This document shows positions 25,261 through 33,989 of a stretch of DNA of 64,000 nt, in pieces. The notes under the pieces were generated by a model. It saw only the letters and a list, made by a program, of their open reading frames with translations, had not been told where the DNA came from and did not search any database. The DNA lies in the NCBI RefSeq assembly GCF_026229185.1, contig NZ_JAGGJA010000006.1, positions 1 to 64,000 on the forward strand, read 5' to 3'. Positions within the stretch are counted from its first letter, which is position 1, and each line of letters opens with the position of its first letter. The position numbers and the translations under genes were made by a program. Origin of the DNA: Fodinibius salsisoli. GTDB taxonomy: Bacteria > Bacteroidota > Rhodothermia > Balneolales > Balneolaceae.

Positions 25261-25896
25261 ATGTCATCTACAAAATATATAATCATAGCGCTGTTATCCC
25301 CACTCCTTCTTTGGAGTTGCTCCAAAGAAACGGTGGACCCTAACTTTACAGGCAGTATTGAGGGGCAAGTACTACACGCCAAAACCGGTGAACCTGTTAT
25401 CAATGCAGAAATCACTACCAATCCCGGTACAGATGTCGTATTAACCGATGATAGTGGACAATTTTCCGTTGCCGATATACCCACTGGCAACTATTCTATC
25501 CAGGTGAGTAAGGAAGGCTTTGTCACAAAATCGGTCCGTATTTCTGTAAATGAAAACCGTATAGCCAGTGCCAATGTTCTTCTTACGGAGGAAGATGAAG
25601 AAGCATCATCGGATAATAATATTAGTGCTGAAGTGACCTTCTTTGAAAACTTCAATTATGGTCCCCGAGACAGTATATATGTAAATGTGGAGTATAAGTT
25701 TACAAATATCAGTGCTTCCCAGCGGATTGGAAACTATGAAGTATACTTTAAAATTTTTACTCCGGGATCTGCTTTTTACCACGAAGTTCCCGGGGATTCG
25801 CTGGCCGTTGGGGAACAATCAACCGGCACTTTTGAAAAATATATTTATCAGTACGAAGCTGATTCGGTTCAGGTGTCCGGAGTTTTTGCTCCCTAG
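25261..25896 (+). CDS. Lipoprotein with carboxypeptidase-regulatory-like beta-sandwich domain
   Basis: 211 residues. Lipobox LLWSC (Cys20). Residues 31-108 form a CarboxypepD_reg-like fold: GSIEGQVLHAKTGEPVINAE, TDDSGQFSVADIPTGNY and KEGFVTKSVRISV. The C-terminal part is a second beta-rich module (YINVEYKF-like strands, ending VQVSGVFAP). Such domains act in adhesion or protein binding, not peptidase activity. It sits 26 bases after the CsgB-like gene on the same strand and is probably a curli-locus surface factor. No equivalent exists in the E. coli curli operons. Confidence 0.75.
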   Translation: MSSTKYIIIALLSPLLLWSCSKETVDPNFTGSIEGQVLHAKTGEPVINAEITTNPGTDVVLTDDSGQFSVADIPTGNYSIQVSKEGFVTKSVRISVNENRIASANVLLTEEDEEASSDNNISAEVTFFENFNYGPRDSIYVNVEYKFTNISASQRIGNYEVYFKIFTPGSAFYHEVPGDSLAVGEQSTGTFEKYIYQYEADSVQVSGVFAP

Positions 25897-25963
25897 CCAT
25901 CGTATTACGACACCCCTACTGACTACCCCCTTCATTTAAGCACCTCCATCAAAAATTCAAGCA

Positions 25964-26956
25964 ATGCCGCATAACGGATTTACATCTCGCACATACTTAA
26001 TATGGACAGGCCTTGCCATGATAGCCTTGCTATTTGCTATTATTGGCTACCGCTATTCAGAGATACATTCCCTGGAAATAAGAGAATCGGGTACCTCCTC
26101 CCCTGATATGGATACCTCCGTTGAAAAAGAACTTGAGCTTCCTCAAGCTGATTCTGGGACATCATTATTTTCCAACTTGGATGTTATTCCGCTAAAGCAA
26201 ATAAATAACTTCCAGATTACGGTAATGCCGCTTGTTCATGATAGTCCAGAATTTTCCATTATACTACCAGATCGTGACAGGAATACGGCCCCAGCAACAT
26301 CCCCTAATCATTTTATAAAAGATAAGATCAAAATCAGCTCCAAAAGTAAGATTTTGACACCTGATAATACTACCCAAAAGCACCCAACAGGCTCTTCCCC
26401 ATCAAGGACTATTTCGGTCAACCACAGCTTCTCAGAAAATATGGATTTGGGCAAAAAGTCTCTTCCCAAATATCACCTCTCACTGGCCTCTTATATCTCA
26501 AAAAACAAGCAACCAATTATACGATCTAGCAGTATAAATCAAGTAGGCATTAAAAATGTAACTGCTATTATACAGAGTAGGAATGACATCGGTTATGCTT
26601 CTGTCGAACAGATTGGCTCACATAATCATAGTCTTACTGAGCAGTACTCAACAGCGGACCTAAGCCAAAATATTGCTCGAATTGAACAAGAAGGAGCTCA
26701 TAATTTGGGCCTGCAAAAACAATATCAAATGGATAACTTACATTCTAACAACACTATTTTACAGCAGACTGGAATGTTCAATATCTCCAGCCAGCAACAA
26801 CATGGAGTTGGGAATACGAACACCAGCCATGTCGTTCAGCAGGGAACTCACAATTTTGCGCAAACTTCACAATCTGGGATGTTCGGCACAATGCAATCAA
26901 CAATTAAGCAACAAGGGTCAAGCAACCACACTTCTATTTCACAGCAAGACTTTTAA
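25964..26956 (+). CDS. Membrane-anchored protein with C-terminal curlin-like repeats
   Basis: 330 residues. One hydrophobic segment at about 11-28 (LIWTGLAMIALLFAIIGY) has no signal-peptidase site, so it reads as an N-terminal anchor. Residues 35-185 are a low-complexity, Ser/Thr/Pro/Lys-rich linker. Residues 190-330 hold Q-x-G-x-x-N repeats: NQVGIKNVTAIIQ, EQIGSHNHSLTEQ, QQTGMFNISSQQQHG and QQGSSNHTSISQQ. These are more Gln/His-rich than the true curlins. An anchored curlin-like protein could template fibres or retain subunits. The function is inferred from repeats and position only. Confidence 0.7.
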   Translation: MPHNGFTSRTYLIWTGLAMIALLFAIIGYRYSEIHSLEIRESGTSSPDMDTSVEKELELPQADSGTSLFSNLDVIPLKQINNFQITVMPLVHDSPEFSIILPDRDRNTAPATSPNHFIKDKIKISSKSKILTPDNTTQKHPTGSSPSRTISVNHSFSENMDLGKKSLPKYHLSLASYISKNKQPIIRSSSINQVGIKNVTAIIQSRNDIGYASVEQIGSHNHSLTEQYSTADLSQNIARIEQEGAHNLGLQKQYQMDNLHSNNTILQQTGMFNISSQQQHGVGNTNTSHVVQQGTHNFAQTSQSGMFGTMQSTIKQQGSSNHTSISQQDF

Positions 26957-27038
26957 AAAGTAACCGGGGAAGTTTCTACGATGACAGGATATCACAATAG
27001 CATTACTATCACTCCCTGTACGAAGGATCACTTGGTAC

Positions 27039-27884
27039 TTACTCCAGGATTGAGTTCGCTGTAAAATCAGGAATAATACCAGAAGAGTTGATCTTTAATT
27101 CTACATTCTCAGAACGTGTATTTCCAGAAAAGACCAATAGCGTTTTAAGACCAAATTTATTCCCTCCAAGGATGTCGGTTCTAAGCGTATCACCAACCAT
27201 CAGGATGTCACCTTTATCATAATTCCCTGTCTCATTTAGCTCATCATAAGCATACATAAACATTTGAGAGTCGGGCTTCCCAAAACGCATAAATCGCTGG
27301 TTCACCATATACTCGACAAGGCGTGAGATACCACCGATTGCTATAGCTACATCGCTGTTGGATACCGGATAATATTTATCCGAGTTAGCTACGATGACCG
27401 GGAGGTTTTTGCGCCGTAAAAAATTGACTGTTTTATTGATATCATGGTTCCAATCAAAACCTTCATCGTCCAAAAAGACCAAGGCTGATATTTCATCCAG
27501 ATCGTCAAGATCAATATCAGATATAGGAATATGCTCCAGGCCCGTTTGCAAGATATAGTTGGCGGAACTTTCGGTCCCCAAATAGGCAATTTTTCCCGAT
27601 GTTATTTTAAGTTCCAAAAATTGTCGGGCCAGCATACCGGAAGTAATTATCTCTTCCTCCTTCAAACCGTTAAGTCCCAGGTTTTCAAATACCTGCACCT
27701 GCTCCTCTTGACTCCGGGAGGCATCATTGGTCAGTATACGCAGTGTAATGCCCGTATCTCTAATAAAATCAATGGTTTCCTGTACGCCATCAATAAGGCC
27801 TTGATGATTCTTAAGTACTCCATAAGAATCTAAGAAAACCGCTTTATAGTCTTGAACTAAAGTTTTAAACGATGTGTTTTTCAT
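27039..27884 (-). CDS. HAD-superfamily hydrolase, class IIA (TIGR01459-like)
   Basis: 281 residues with HAD motifs in order: motif I FLDSYGVL (Asp19; the usual second Asp is Tyr21, as W/Y in the TIGR01459 group), motif II ILTNDAS, motif III lysine in GKPDSQMF, motif IV MVGDTLRTDILGG. The class IIA cap lies between motifs II and III. Probable substrate is a small phosphorylated sugar or alcohol. The gene ends a three-gene set behind a glutamine-synthetase-like enzyme and a phosphotransferase, 9 bases after the latter. Replacement of the second Asp makes general phosphatase activity less certain. Confidence 0.8.
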   Translation of the reverse strand: MKNTSFKTLVQDYKAVFLDSYGVLKNHQGLIDGVQETIDFIRDTGITLRILTNDASRSQEEQVQVFENLGLNGLKEEEIITSGMLARQFLELKITSGKIAYLGTESSANYILQTGLEHIPISDIDLDDLDEISALVFLDDEGFDWNHDINKTVNFLRRKNLPVIVANSDKYYPVSNSDVAIAIGGISRLVEYMVNQRFMRFGKPDSQMFMYAYDELNETGNYDKGDILMVGDTLRTDILGGNKFGLKTLLVFSGNTRSENVELKINSSGIIPDFTANSILE

Positions 27885-27893
27885 TTGGTCGGC

Positions 27894-28937
27894 TTAAAAG
27901 TTTAATGCTTCCAATAATGGTTCTGGGTCAAATTTTTCGTCGATAACGGGCAGATGCTCGGTATATGCTTCCTGCTGTAATCGATTGGCAAATATTTCAT
28001 GAAAGAAATAACGGCCATATTTGATCACATAGTTGAGTAAGAAAAATCGATAAGCTTCTTTCAAGAATCGTACTTCCACTTCCTTCAACGGGTATTCCTC
28101 ATGATACGCCTTCAGAAAAAGGATAAACCGTTCTTCCATCAGCTGATCAATATCATAGCTAAAAATAGTTTTATCCCCAACCTTCGAAACGATGCGACTA
28201 AAAAAGTAGAAATCCATCATCCGGGAACTCATCCTAAACCAGTCATAATCCCACCGTGAGAAAAGCTGAAGATCCTCCGTCACGGAGAAATTACCGATAT
28301 TCCAATCCACAAAAACAGGAATAATATCGAACTGCCCGGTATTGAGTTCATCTATATTCTGTAAAAAGGTATGGCACTGATCCTTTATAAGATCCAAATG
28401 CATTCGGTGCTCGTGCTGCCCTTCCCTGGTTTCAAGAATGTCAAGCAGATGGTTAACATCCACTTCCAGTGTCTTGGATGAGGGTGGCAGAGTATTCCGG
28501 ATACTATAGCACGCTTTATGAAACTGAGCTAAAGATTTCGCCAGTTTTTTAATTTGCTCTTCATTAAGTCGTTTGGGCAACTTTTTCCTAACCTCTATCG
28601 GACGATAAAACACAACCCAGACATCCAGAACCTCATCCTGGTGACGATGGACAAACAATGAATTCCCTTTGATTAACGAACGTGCCAACACATTTTCAAA
28701 AGGAGAAGGCAGGTTATTAGCCAGCGAGTTAATAATGCTGTGGTCTTCTACGAAATGCTCAAATTTTCCAAAATATGAGAGTTTGGCAATGATTATATTT
28801 TCATCCGAGAACGTAATCCGATAGACATGATTGGTAGAAACCTTAGCACTGATATCGGTAATACTTACAACCTCTTTACTGTCGTCGTAGGCTTCTACAG
28901 CCTCTTGGACAATCTGATTAAAATCAATTTGGAGCAT
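27894..28937 (-). CDS. Aminoglycoside/choline-kinase-like phosphotransferase
   Basis: 347 residues with the APH/choline kinase fold. The N-lobe lysine is probably Lys52 (IIIAKL). The catalytic loop is VFVDWNIGNF (Asp211, Asn216), matching the HxDxxxxN pattern without the His. The metal-binding segment is SRWDYDWF (Asp230/Asp232). It likely phosphorylates a hydroxyl group on a small metabolite; antibiotic resistance is not implied. It lies between the GS-like gene (11 bases upstream) and the HAD gene (9 bases downstream), so the three probably act on one compound. Confidence 0.75.
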   Translation of the reverse strand: MLQIDFNQIVQEAVEAYDDSKEVVSITDISAKVSTNHVYRITFSDENIIIAKLSYFGKFEHFVEDHSIINSLANNLPSPFENVLARSLIKGNSLFVHRHQDEVLDVWVVFYRPIEVRKKLPKRLNEEQIKKLAKSLAQFHKACYSIRNTLPPSSKTLEVDVNHLLDILETREGQHEHRMHLDLIKDQCHTFLQNIDELNTGQFDIIPVFVDWNIGNFSVTEDLQLFSRWDYDWFRMSSRMMDFYFFSRIVSKVGDKTIFSYDIDQLMEERFILFLKAYHEEYPLKEVEVRFLKEAYRFFLLNYVIKYGRYFFHEIFANRLQQEAYTEHLPVIDEKFDPEPLLEALNF

Positions 28938-28948
28938 ATAAAAGCTTC

Positions 28949-30304
28949 TTAAATTATTTCAAAATATCGTTTCAATTCCCAGTCGGTTACTTGTTTAGAA
29001 AATTGCTTCCATTCCCATTCCCGGGTTCTAATAAAATGATCCACAAAAGTTTCTCCAAACAGTTCTTGGGATAATTCTGAGGACTTCATTGCTTCAGTCG
29101 CTTCCTTAAGAGTCGTGGGCAATGGCCTGTTGCCACTGTTATCATATTCATTACCCTCCGTCATGGGAATATCCAGACTGAGTTCATTCCTAATACCATA
29201 TAAACCGGAAGCTAAGCTCGCCGCCATAGACAAATAGGGATTGGCGTCGGAGCCCGGCACTCGAGTTTCCAGGCGAGCAGATGATTCATCCGGGGTTATT
29301 ACCCGGAGGGCGGTTGTCCTGTTTCCGATGCCCCAGCTCACCGTTGTTGAAGCCCAGGAACCTTCTACATAGCGCTTATAACTGTTGATAGAGGGAGCAT
29401 ACATTGGCAAAATATGTGGAAGACAATAAAGCTGACCAGCAATATACTGCTCTAACAGCTTACTGATACCCGCATCCTGTTCAGCATCATAGAATATATT
29501 CTTGTTGGTCTCGCGATCCCATAGACTTTGATGAATATGGCCACTGCAGCCCGGGAGATCCTTATTCCACTTAGCCATGAAGCTGGCAATGATTTCATGT
29601 TTATAAGCAATCTCTTTCACTCCTGATTTAAAGAGCGAGGCCCGATCAGCGGCTTTTAGCACATCGGTATAAGCAATACTTGCCTCATAAACACCATCTC
29701 CTGTTTCGGTATGCTGTCCCTCGAGCGGGATACCAAAATCGTGCAGCTGATCATACAAATCATTAAAAAAAGAAGCATTTTGTGAGGATCTGAGAATCGA
29801 ATAACCGAACATTCCCGGCGTTAGAGGGGTCGGCTTATGATAATCTTTATCGTGAAGTGTCTGTGGTGTTTCCCGAAAGTTGAACCATTCGAATTCATTG
29901 GCAAAAACAGCTTTGTATCCAAGCTCCTGGCACTGCCCCCTGATTTTTTTCAAAAGCGTTCGGGGACATACCTCAGAAAAATCATCCGACTGGCTAAAAT
30001 CGGCCAGGAAAAAGGGAGTATCCTTTTCCCATGGAATAGTTCTATACGTTGACGGGTCAATGGTGGCCTCAGCATCCGGATAACCGGTGTGCCAGCCAGT
30101 AACTTGGGAATTGCCATATACCGCGTCATTGATATCCCAACCAAAGACGACATCACAAAACCCAATGCCACTATCTAACCCCTTTAAAAATTTATCTTTC
30201 GAAATAACCTTGCCTCTTAATACGCCATCAATATCAACCACGGCAAACTTAATCTTGTTGCCATTGTAGGTTTCTATTTTTTGGACAACATCTTTAGGGA
30301 CCAT
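28949..30304 (-). CDS. Glutamine-synthetase-like gamma-glutamyl ligase (type I fold)
   Basis: 451 residues with the GSI catalytic domain: NEFEWFNF early in the barrel, GHIHQSLW (the HxH/HxS signature in place of GSGMHxH), SINSYKRYV, RTTALRV and ETRVPGSDANPYL near the C-terminus. The canonical GlnA adenylylation loop is not evident. Such divergent homologues ligate glutamate to polyamines, ethanolamine or aromatic amines and are not ammonia-assimilating enzymes. A separate GSII gene lies just upstream, so this paralogue probably has another acceptor. The partner kinase and HAD genes follow at 11- and 9-base spacing. Confidence 0.83.
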   Translation of the reverse strand: MVPKDVVQKIETYNGNKIKFAVVDIDGVLRGKVISKDKFLKGLDSGIGFCDVVFGWDINDAVYGNSQVTGWHTGYPDAEATIDPSTYRTIPWEKDTPFFLADFSQSDDFSEVCPRTLLKKIRGQCQELGYKAVFANEFEWFNFRETPQTLHDKDYHKPTPLTPGMFGYSILRSSQNASFFNDLYDQLHDFGIPLEGQHTETGDGVYEASIAYTDVLKAADRASLFKSGVKEIAYKHEIIASFMAKWNKDLPGCSGHIHQSLWDRETNKNIFYDAEQDAGISKLLEQYIAGQLYCLPHILPMYAPSINSYKRYVEGSWASTTVSWGIGNRTTALRVITPDESSARLETRVPGSDANPYLSMAASLASGLYGIRNELSLDIPMTEGNEYDNSGNRPLPTTLKEATEAMKSSELSQELFGETFVDHFIRTREWEWKQFSKQVTDWELKRYFEII

Positions 30305-30564
30305 AAAAATGACTTGGTTAAATAGAAGTTGTTAATATAAATATGATCGATATCCCTCCCTTACTCACATTCTCAACGTCTTTTCAAAACCAACTGTAAC
30401 AACTATTACTCTTGGCAATGAACCATTTAACTATACAGGCTGCAATAGTTTATTTAAAAACCCATCTTTGCAGCCATAATAATGACTAAAAACGTCGTAT
30501 CTATTTTCTATCAAGGAGTAGAGAAAATACAAATTCGGGGAGTATATCAAAATTACCTTAATGA
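30305..30564. other. Intergenic gap between the GSII gene and the GS-like operon
   Basis: This A+T-rich stretch holds the terminator of the GSII gene at one end and the promoter region of the GS-like operon at the other. I see no further structured element or reading frame that I can support. Confidence 0.35.
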
Positions 30565-30597
30565 AAAACCCCGCCTCCAAATGGAAACGGGGTTTTA
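30564..30597 (-). terminator. Intrinsic terminator of the GSII gene
   Basis: Read on the minus strand, AAAACCCCG (30596-30588) pairs with CGGGGTTTT (30573-30565) with an inner partly paired loop, followed by TTTTT. It begins about 35 bases after the GSII stop. Confidence 0.9.
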
Positions 30598-30631
30598 ATT
30601 GTCAAAGGTAAAAGTAGGAGATGCCTACATT

Positions 30632-31645
30632 TTATACATCAGCACCATTAACCGTCTCAATGATACGAGCACCAACCTCGTATGGATCAGCATTGGATGC
30701 CGGACGACGATCTTCCAGACGACCTATCCAGCCATCTTCTTTCGTGGTAACCGGAATACGGATAGAAGCACCACGGTCAGAAACGCCATAGCTAAACTTG
30801 TCGATAGACTGTGTTTCGTGCTTACCAGTCAATCGCTGATCGTTATCTGCACCGTAAACGGCAATATGCTCCTCAATATGATCGCCAAACGCTTCACAAA
30901 TGGCTTTCATACCCTCTTCGCCACCTGTTTCTCGCATAAATTCGTTCGAGAAGTTTGCGTGCATACCGGAACCATTCCAGTCAGTATCGCCCAATGGTTT
31001 TGGATGCCAGTCGACAACCAATCCATATTTTTCGGCAATACGTTCGATCAGGTATCGACCGATCCAGATTTCATCACCGGTTTTTTTCGCACTCTTTCCA
31101 AAAATCTGGAATTCCCACTGTCCTGCAGCAACCTCAGCATTAATTCCTTCGATATTCAGACCCACTTCGAGGCAGAGATCCAAATGCTCTTCGATAATTT
31201 CTCTACCGAAAGCAGAATCACCGCCTACGCCACAGTAATATGGTCCCTGGGGTGCAGGGTAACCATTGGTTGGAAAACCTAACGGGCGTCCTGTTTCCGG
31301 ATCAGACAGAAAGTATTCCTGCTCATAGCCAAACCAAAAATCTCCATCCTCTTCTTCAATAGTTGCCCGTGCATTTGTTTCGTGCGGCGTGCCATCAGCA
31401 TTGAGCACTTCGGTCATTACCAAGTAAGCTGACTTCCGGGAAGGATCAGGATAAATAGCCACTGGCTTCAACAGACAATCCGAAGAACCACCCTCAGCCT
31501 GCTGCGTAGAACTTCCGTCGAAATTCCACATCGGGGCATCTTCAAGATCACCGCTGAAATCATGAAGCACCTTCGTTTTACTTCTCAGCGTTTGTGTTGG
31601 TTCGTAACCATCAAGCCAGATATATTCAAGTTTAGAAAAAGCCAT
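30632..31645 (-). CDS. Glutamine synthetase, type II (eukaryote-like)
   Basis: Makes glutamine from glutamate, ammonia and ATP. The 337-residue length and the signatures LEYIWLDG, MWNFDGSSTQQA, GYEQEYFL, INAEVAAGQWEFQI, GSGMHANFS and RGASIRIP are those of the GSII family found in eukaryotes and a minority of bacteria, not of the usual 450-470-residue GSI. All substrate-binding motifs appear intact. It has its own strong terminator. In many GSII-bearing bacteria it supplements GSI or GSIII; no other assimilatory GS is in this window. Confidence 0.93.
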   Translation of the reverse strand: MAFSKLEYIWLDGYEPTQTLRSKTKVLHDFSGDLEDAPMWNFDGSSTQQAEGGSSDCLLKPVAIYPDPSRKSAYLVMTEVLNADGTPHETNARATIEEEDGDFWFGYEQEYFLSDPETGRPLGFPTNGYPAPQGPYYCGVGGDSAFGREIIEEHLDLCLEVGLNIEGINAEVAAGQWEFQIFGKSAKKTGDEIWIGRYLIERIAEKYGLVVDWHPKPLGDTDWNGSGMHANFSNEFMRETGGEEGMKAICEAFGDHIEEHIAVYGADNDQRLTGKHETQSIDKFSYGVSDRGASIRIPVTTKEDGWIGRLEDRRPASNADPYEVGARIIETVNGADV

Positions 31646-31995
31646 GTAAGTTTCAGTTGTTGATTGTTAAGTTAGTTGTTGACGTTTTGGAATTAAACCT
31701 TCTGATAATTTAGTCTCTGGACCTTCGCTATCGACCCATAAACTTTTATATTAGGGAGATTATTATTAGCACCTTGTAAATGAACTATCTGTAACATCTA
31801 AGTGAACCCTGTTTGTTGGCTCAATTCAAGCTTCAATAAAAAGCTTTTTGCAAAAACTGTCAACAAAAATTTAAACAAAACCCAAAAAAGCCTAACTAAA
31901 TAACATTATATGAAATATTGATCTAAGTTAATTTTGCAGCATATTTTTTATTTTCATCAAAAATAATAGCGAATTAATTAAATAATTAAAGTTGG
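31646..31995. other. Divergent promoter region between GSII and menA
   Basis: 350 bases between divergent starts, A+T-rich toward menA. A small inverted repeat AAGCTT...AAGCTT occurs near 31828-31846. No nitrogen-control site or known riboswitch was recognised. Both genes must be transcribed from here. Confidence 0.35.
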
Positions 31996-32898
31996 ATGTC
32001 GTTTTTGAACCTTCGTTCCTTAAAAATATGGGTCGATGCCGCCCGGCCTCAGACATTAGCTGCGGCCTTTATTCCCGTCTGTGTTGGCGCTTCTTTAGCC
32101 ATTTATCACCAAAATTTTAGCTGGCTCCCTTCTCTGATAGCCCTCCTCTGTGCTTTCCTTATTCAGATAGGCACAAACTTTGCCAACGATTATTTTGATT
32201 TTAAAAAGGGAGCCGATACCGATGATCGCGTTGGGTTCGAACGGGCTACAGCCAAAGGACTTGTTTCTGCACGAACCATGCGCAACGCTACCATCCTGAC
32301 GATGGGGATAGCGTTTTTACTGGGGCTTTACCTTGTTTGGCATGCCGGCTGGATTATTTTTTGGGTCGGTATTGTCTCTCTGATATGTGGAATATTATAC
32401 ACCGGCGGACCTTTTCCATTAGGCTATAATGGACTGGGTGACCTCTTCGTCTTTATCTTCTTTGGCATCGTTGCAGTTATGGGCACTTATTATGTTAACG
32501 CCCTGGAGTGGACTATCGATTCCTTTTGGGCTTCACTATTTGTAGGCGCACTATCTACAAATATTTTGGTCGTTAACAACTTACGAGATGTAGAGCAAGA
32601 CGGTCCGGCAGGTAAAAATACCCTCGGTGTGCTTTTCGGTGAAGATGTTTTGCGATGGGAATATCTGTTGATGATGCTTTTAGCATTAGCTATCCCTCCC
32701 CACTTTTATTTTAGACTCAACTATGGGGTTGCTATTTTCCTCCCCTTTCTGTTGCTTCCCTTTGCAGTATGGCTGGTGTTTAAAATCTGGACGATCGAAA
32801 AAAAGCCCAAACTAAATGCCGTACTTGAACGAACAGCGCAATTTATGACTGCTTTTGGTCTCCTTTTTAGCGGTGGAATACTAATTGACCTGTTTTGA
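31996..32898 (+). CDS. menA: 1,4-dihydroxy-2-naphthoate polyprenyltransferase
   Basis: Attaches a polyprenyl chain to dihydroxynaphthoate in menaquinone synthesis. A UbiA-type integral membrane protein of 300 residues with about nine helices. The two Asp-rich, magnesium-diphosphate-binding motifs are visible: NFANDYFDFKKGADTDDR (residues 55-72) and NNLRDVEQD (about 194-202). The opening WVDAARPQTLAAAFIPV is typical of MenA. It heads the menA-menC-menE unit; the stop overlaps a possible TTG start of menC. Confidence 0.95.
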   Translation: MSFLNLRSLKIWVDAARPQTLAAAFIPVCVGASLAIYHQNFSWLPSLIALLCAFLIQIGTNFANDYFDFKKGADTDDRVGFERATAKGLVSARTMRNATILTMGIAFLLGLYLVWHAGWIIFWVGIVSLICGILYTGGPFPLGYNGLGDLFVFIFFGIVAVMGTYYVNALEWTIDSFWASLFVGALSTNILVVNNLRDVEQDGPAGKNTLGVLFGEDVLRWEYLLMMLLALAIPPHFYFRLNYGVAIFLPFLLLPFAVWLVFKIWTIEKKPKLNAVLERTAQFMTAFGLLFSGGILIDLF

Positions 32899-33989
32899 AA
32901 TTAATGTGCTATTCATACCGACTCCCCTTTAAAGAACCGCTAAAAACCAGCGCTCGTACCTACAATAACAGAGAGGGCTGGATTCTCTGCTGGGAAGAAT
33001 TAGGGGAGTATTATGTCGGAGAAGCAGCCCCCCTGCCTGGATTTATCCAGACAAACATGCAGGATATCGGGAACTACATCCAGGAGCATATTAATCTATG
33101 GGTGCAACTCCTGAAAAAAGAAATGCCTGTAGAACAGTTCCAACAGCATTACAAAGCAGCTAATATTCCCCCTGCCCTGCAGTTTGCTTTGGATTCGTTG
33201 GCTTATCAGGTCGAAGCACAAAGAACCAATGCTCTATTGGAATACTTTTTATTTAACAATGATATCACAAATTCCATAGCTGTGAATGGACTGGTATCTC
33301 TGATGAATAAAGAACATACCCTGACGGCGGTCCGAAGATTAGTAGATGAGGGCTTCCAAACCATCAAATGCAAGGTGGGTAAGCACTTTCAACGGGAAAA
33401 GGCAATCTTATCCAAAATACGCGCCGCTTTCCCCAATCTTCTTATCCGTCTGGATGCCAACCAAAGCTGGGATATTTCGGAAGCCATCGATTACCTTGCA
33501 GAATTGGAACCACTCAATATTGAATACTGCGAAGAACCGCTTTCCACACCTACTCCTTCAGCCTTTTCTACGCTGAACAACAAAACCAGCATTCCCCTGG
33601 CACTGGATGAATCCATCAACAGCTCTGATCATTGGCCTGCTCTCCTGCCCTTTGTTTCTGTATTGGTCATAAAACCGATGGTGATTGGAAATTTCAGAAC
33701 GCTTTTTAATATTAGTCAGCAATCGGAAAAGGCCAACCGTTCTCTTGTGTTCACCTCCAGCCTTGATAGCAGTATTGGCCGTAGTATGACCGCTTTGTTG
33801 GCCTCCGGGCTGGGAGCTGGTGGCTACGCTCACGGACTGAATACAGGCAATCTATTCTCGCAGGACATACATCCCAACCGCCCCCTAATTCAGCAGGGTC
33901 ATATTCAATTGGATACCGGCATTTTGCCGCTCAAAACTGATATAAAACGGTTACAAACTATTTCAACTTCAACAATTAAAAGTTCATGA
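32895..33989 (+). CDS. menC: o-Succinylbenzoate synthase
   Basis: Enolase-superfamily dehydratase forming o-succinylbenzoate from SHCHC. Catalytic landmarks in order: TIKCKVG (KxK), LDANQSWD (metal Asp), EYCEEPL (metal Glu), ALDESI (metal Asp) and VIKPMVIG (second Lys). Length 361-364 aa is normal. The start is TTG 32895, overlapping the menA stop, or ATG 32904, which also gives the expected YRLPFKEPLKT beginning. The 3' end overlaps menE by 4 bases (ATGA). Context between menA and menE removes doubt between MenC and other enolase-family members. Confidence 0.93.
   Translation: MKLMCYSYRLPFKEPLKTSARTYNNREGWILCWEELGEYYVGEAAPLPGFIQTNMQDIGNYIQEHINLWVQLLKKEMPVEQFQQHYKAANIPPALQFALDSLAYQVEAQRTNALLEYFLFNNDITNSIAVNGLVSLMNKEHTLTAVRRLVDEGFQTIKCKVGKHFQREKAILSKIRAAFPNLLIRLDANQSWDISEAIDYLAELEPLNIEYCEEPLSTPTPSAFSTLNNKTSIPLALDESINSSDHWPALLPFVSVLVIKPMVIGNFRTLFNISQQSEKANRSLVFTSSLDSSIGRSMTALLASGLGAGGYAHGLNTGNLFSQDIHPNRPLIQQGHIQLDTGILPLKTDIKRLQTISTSTIKSS

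Noticed and set aside
27894-28937. Aminoglycoside resistance gene
   Set aside because: The fold is shared by many metabolic kinases; the catalytic loop is divergent and the gene is in a metabolic operon.
30599-31282. Long plus-strand open frame (227 codons)
   Set aside because: It is antisense to the GSII gene and begins at its terminator; its codon use and composition are those of a shadow frame.
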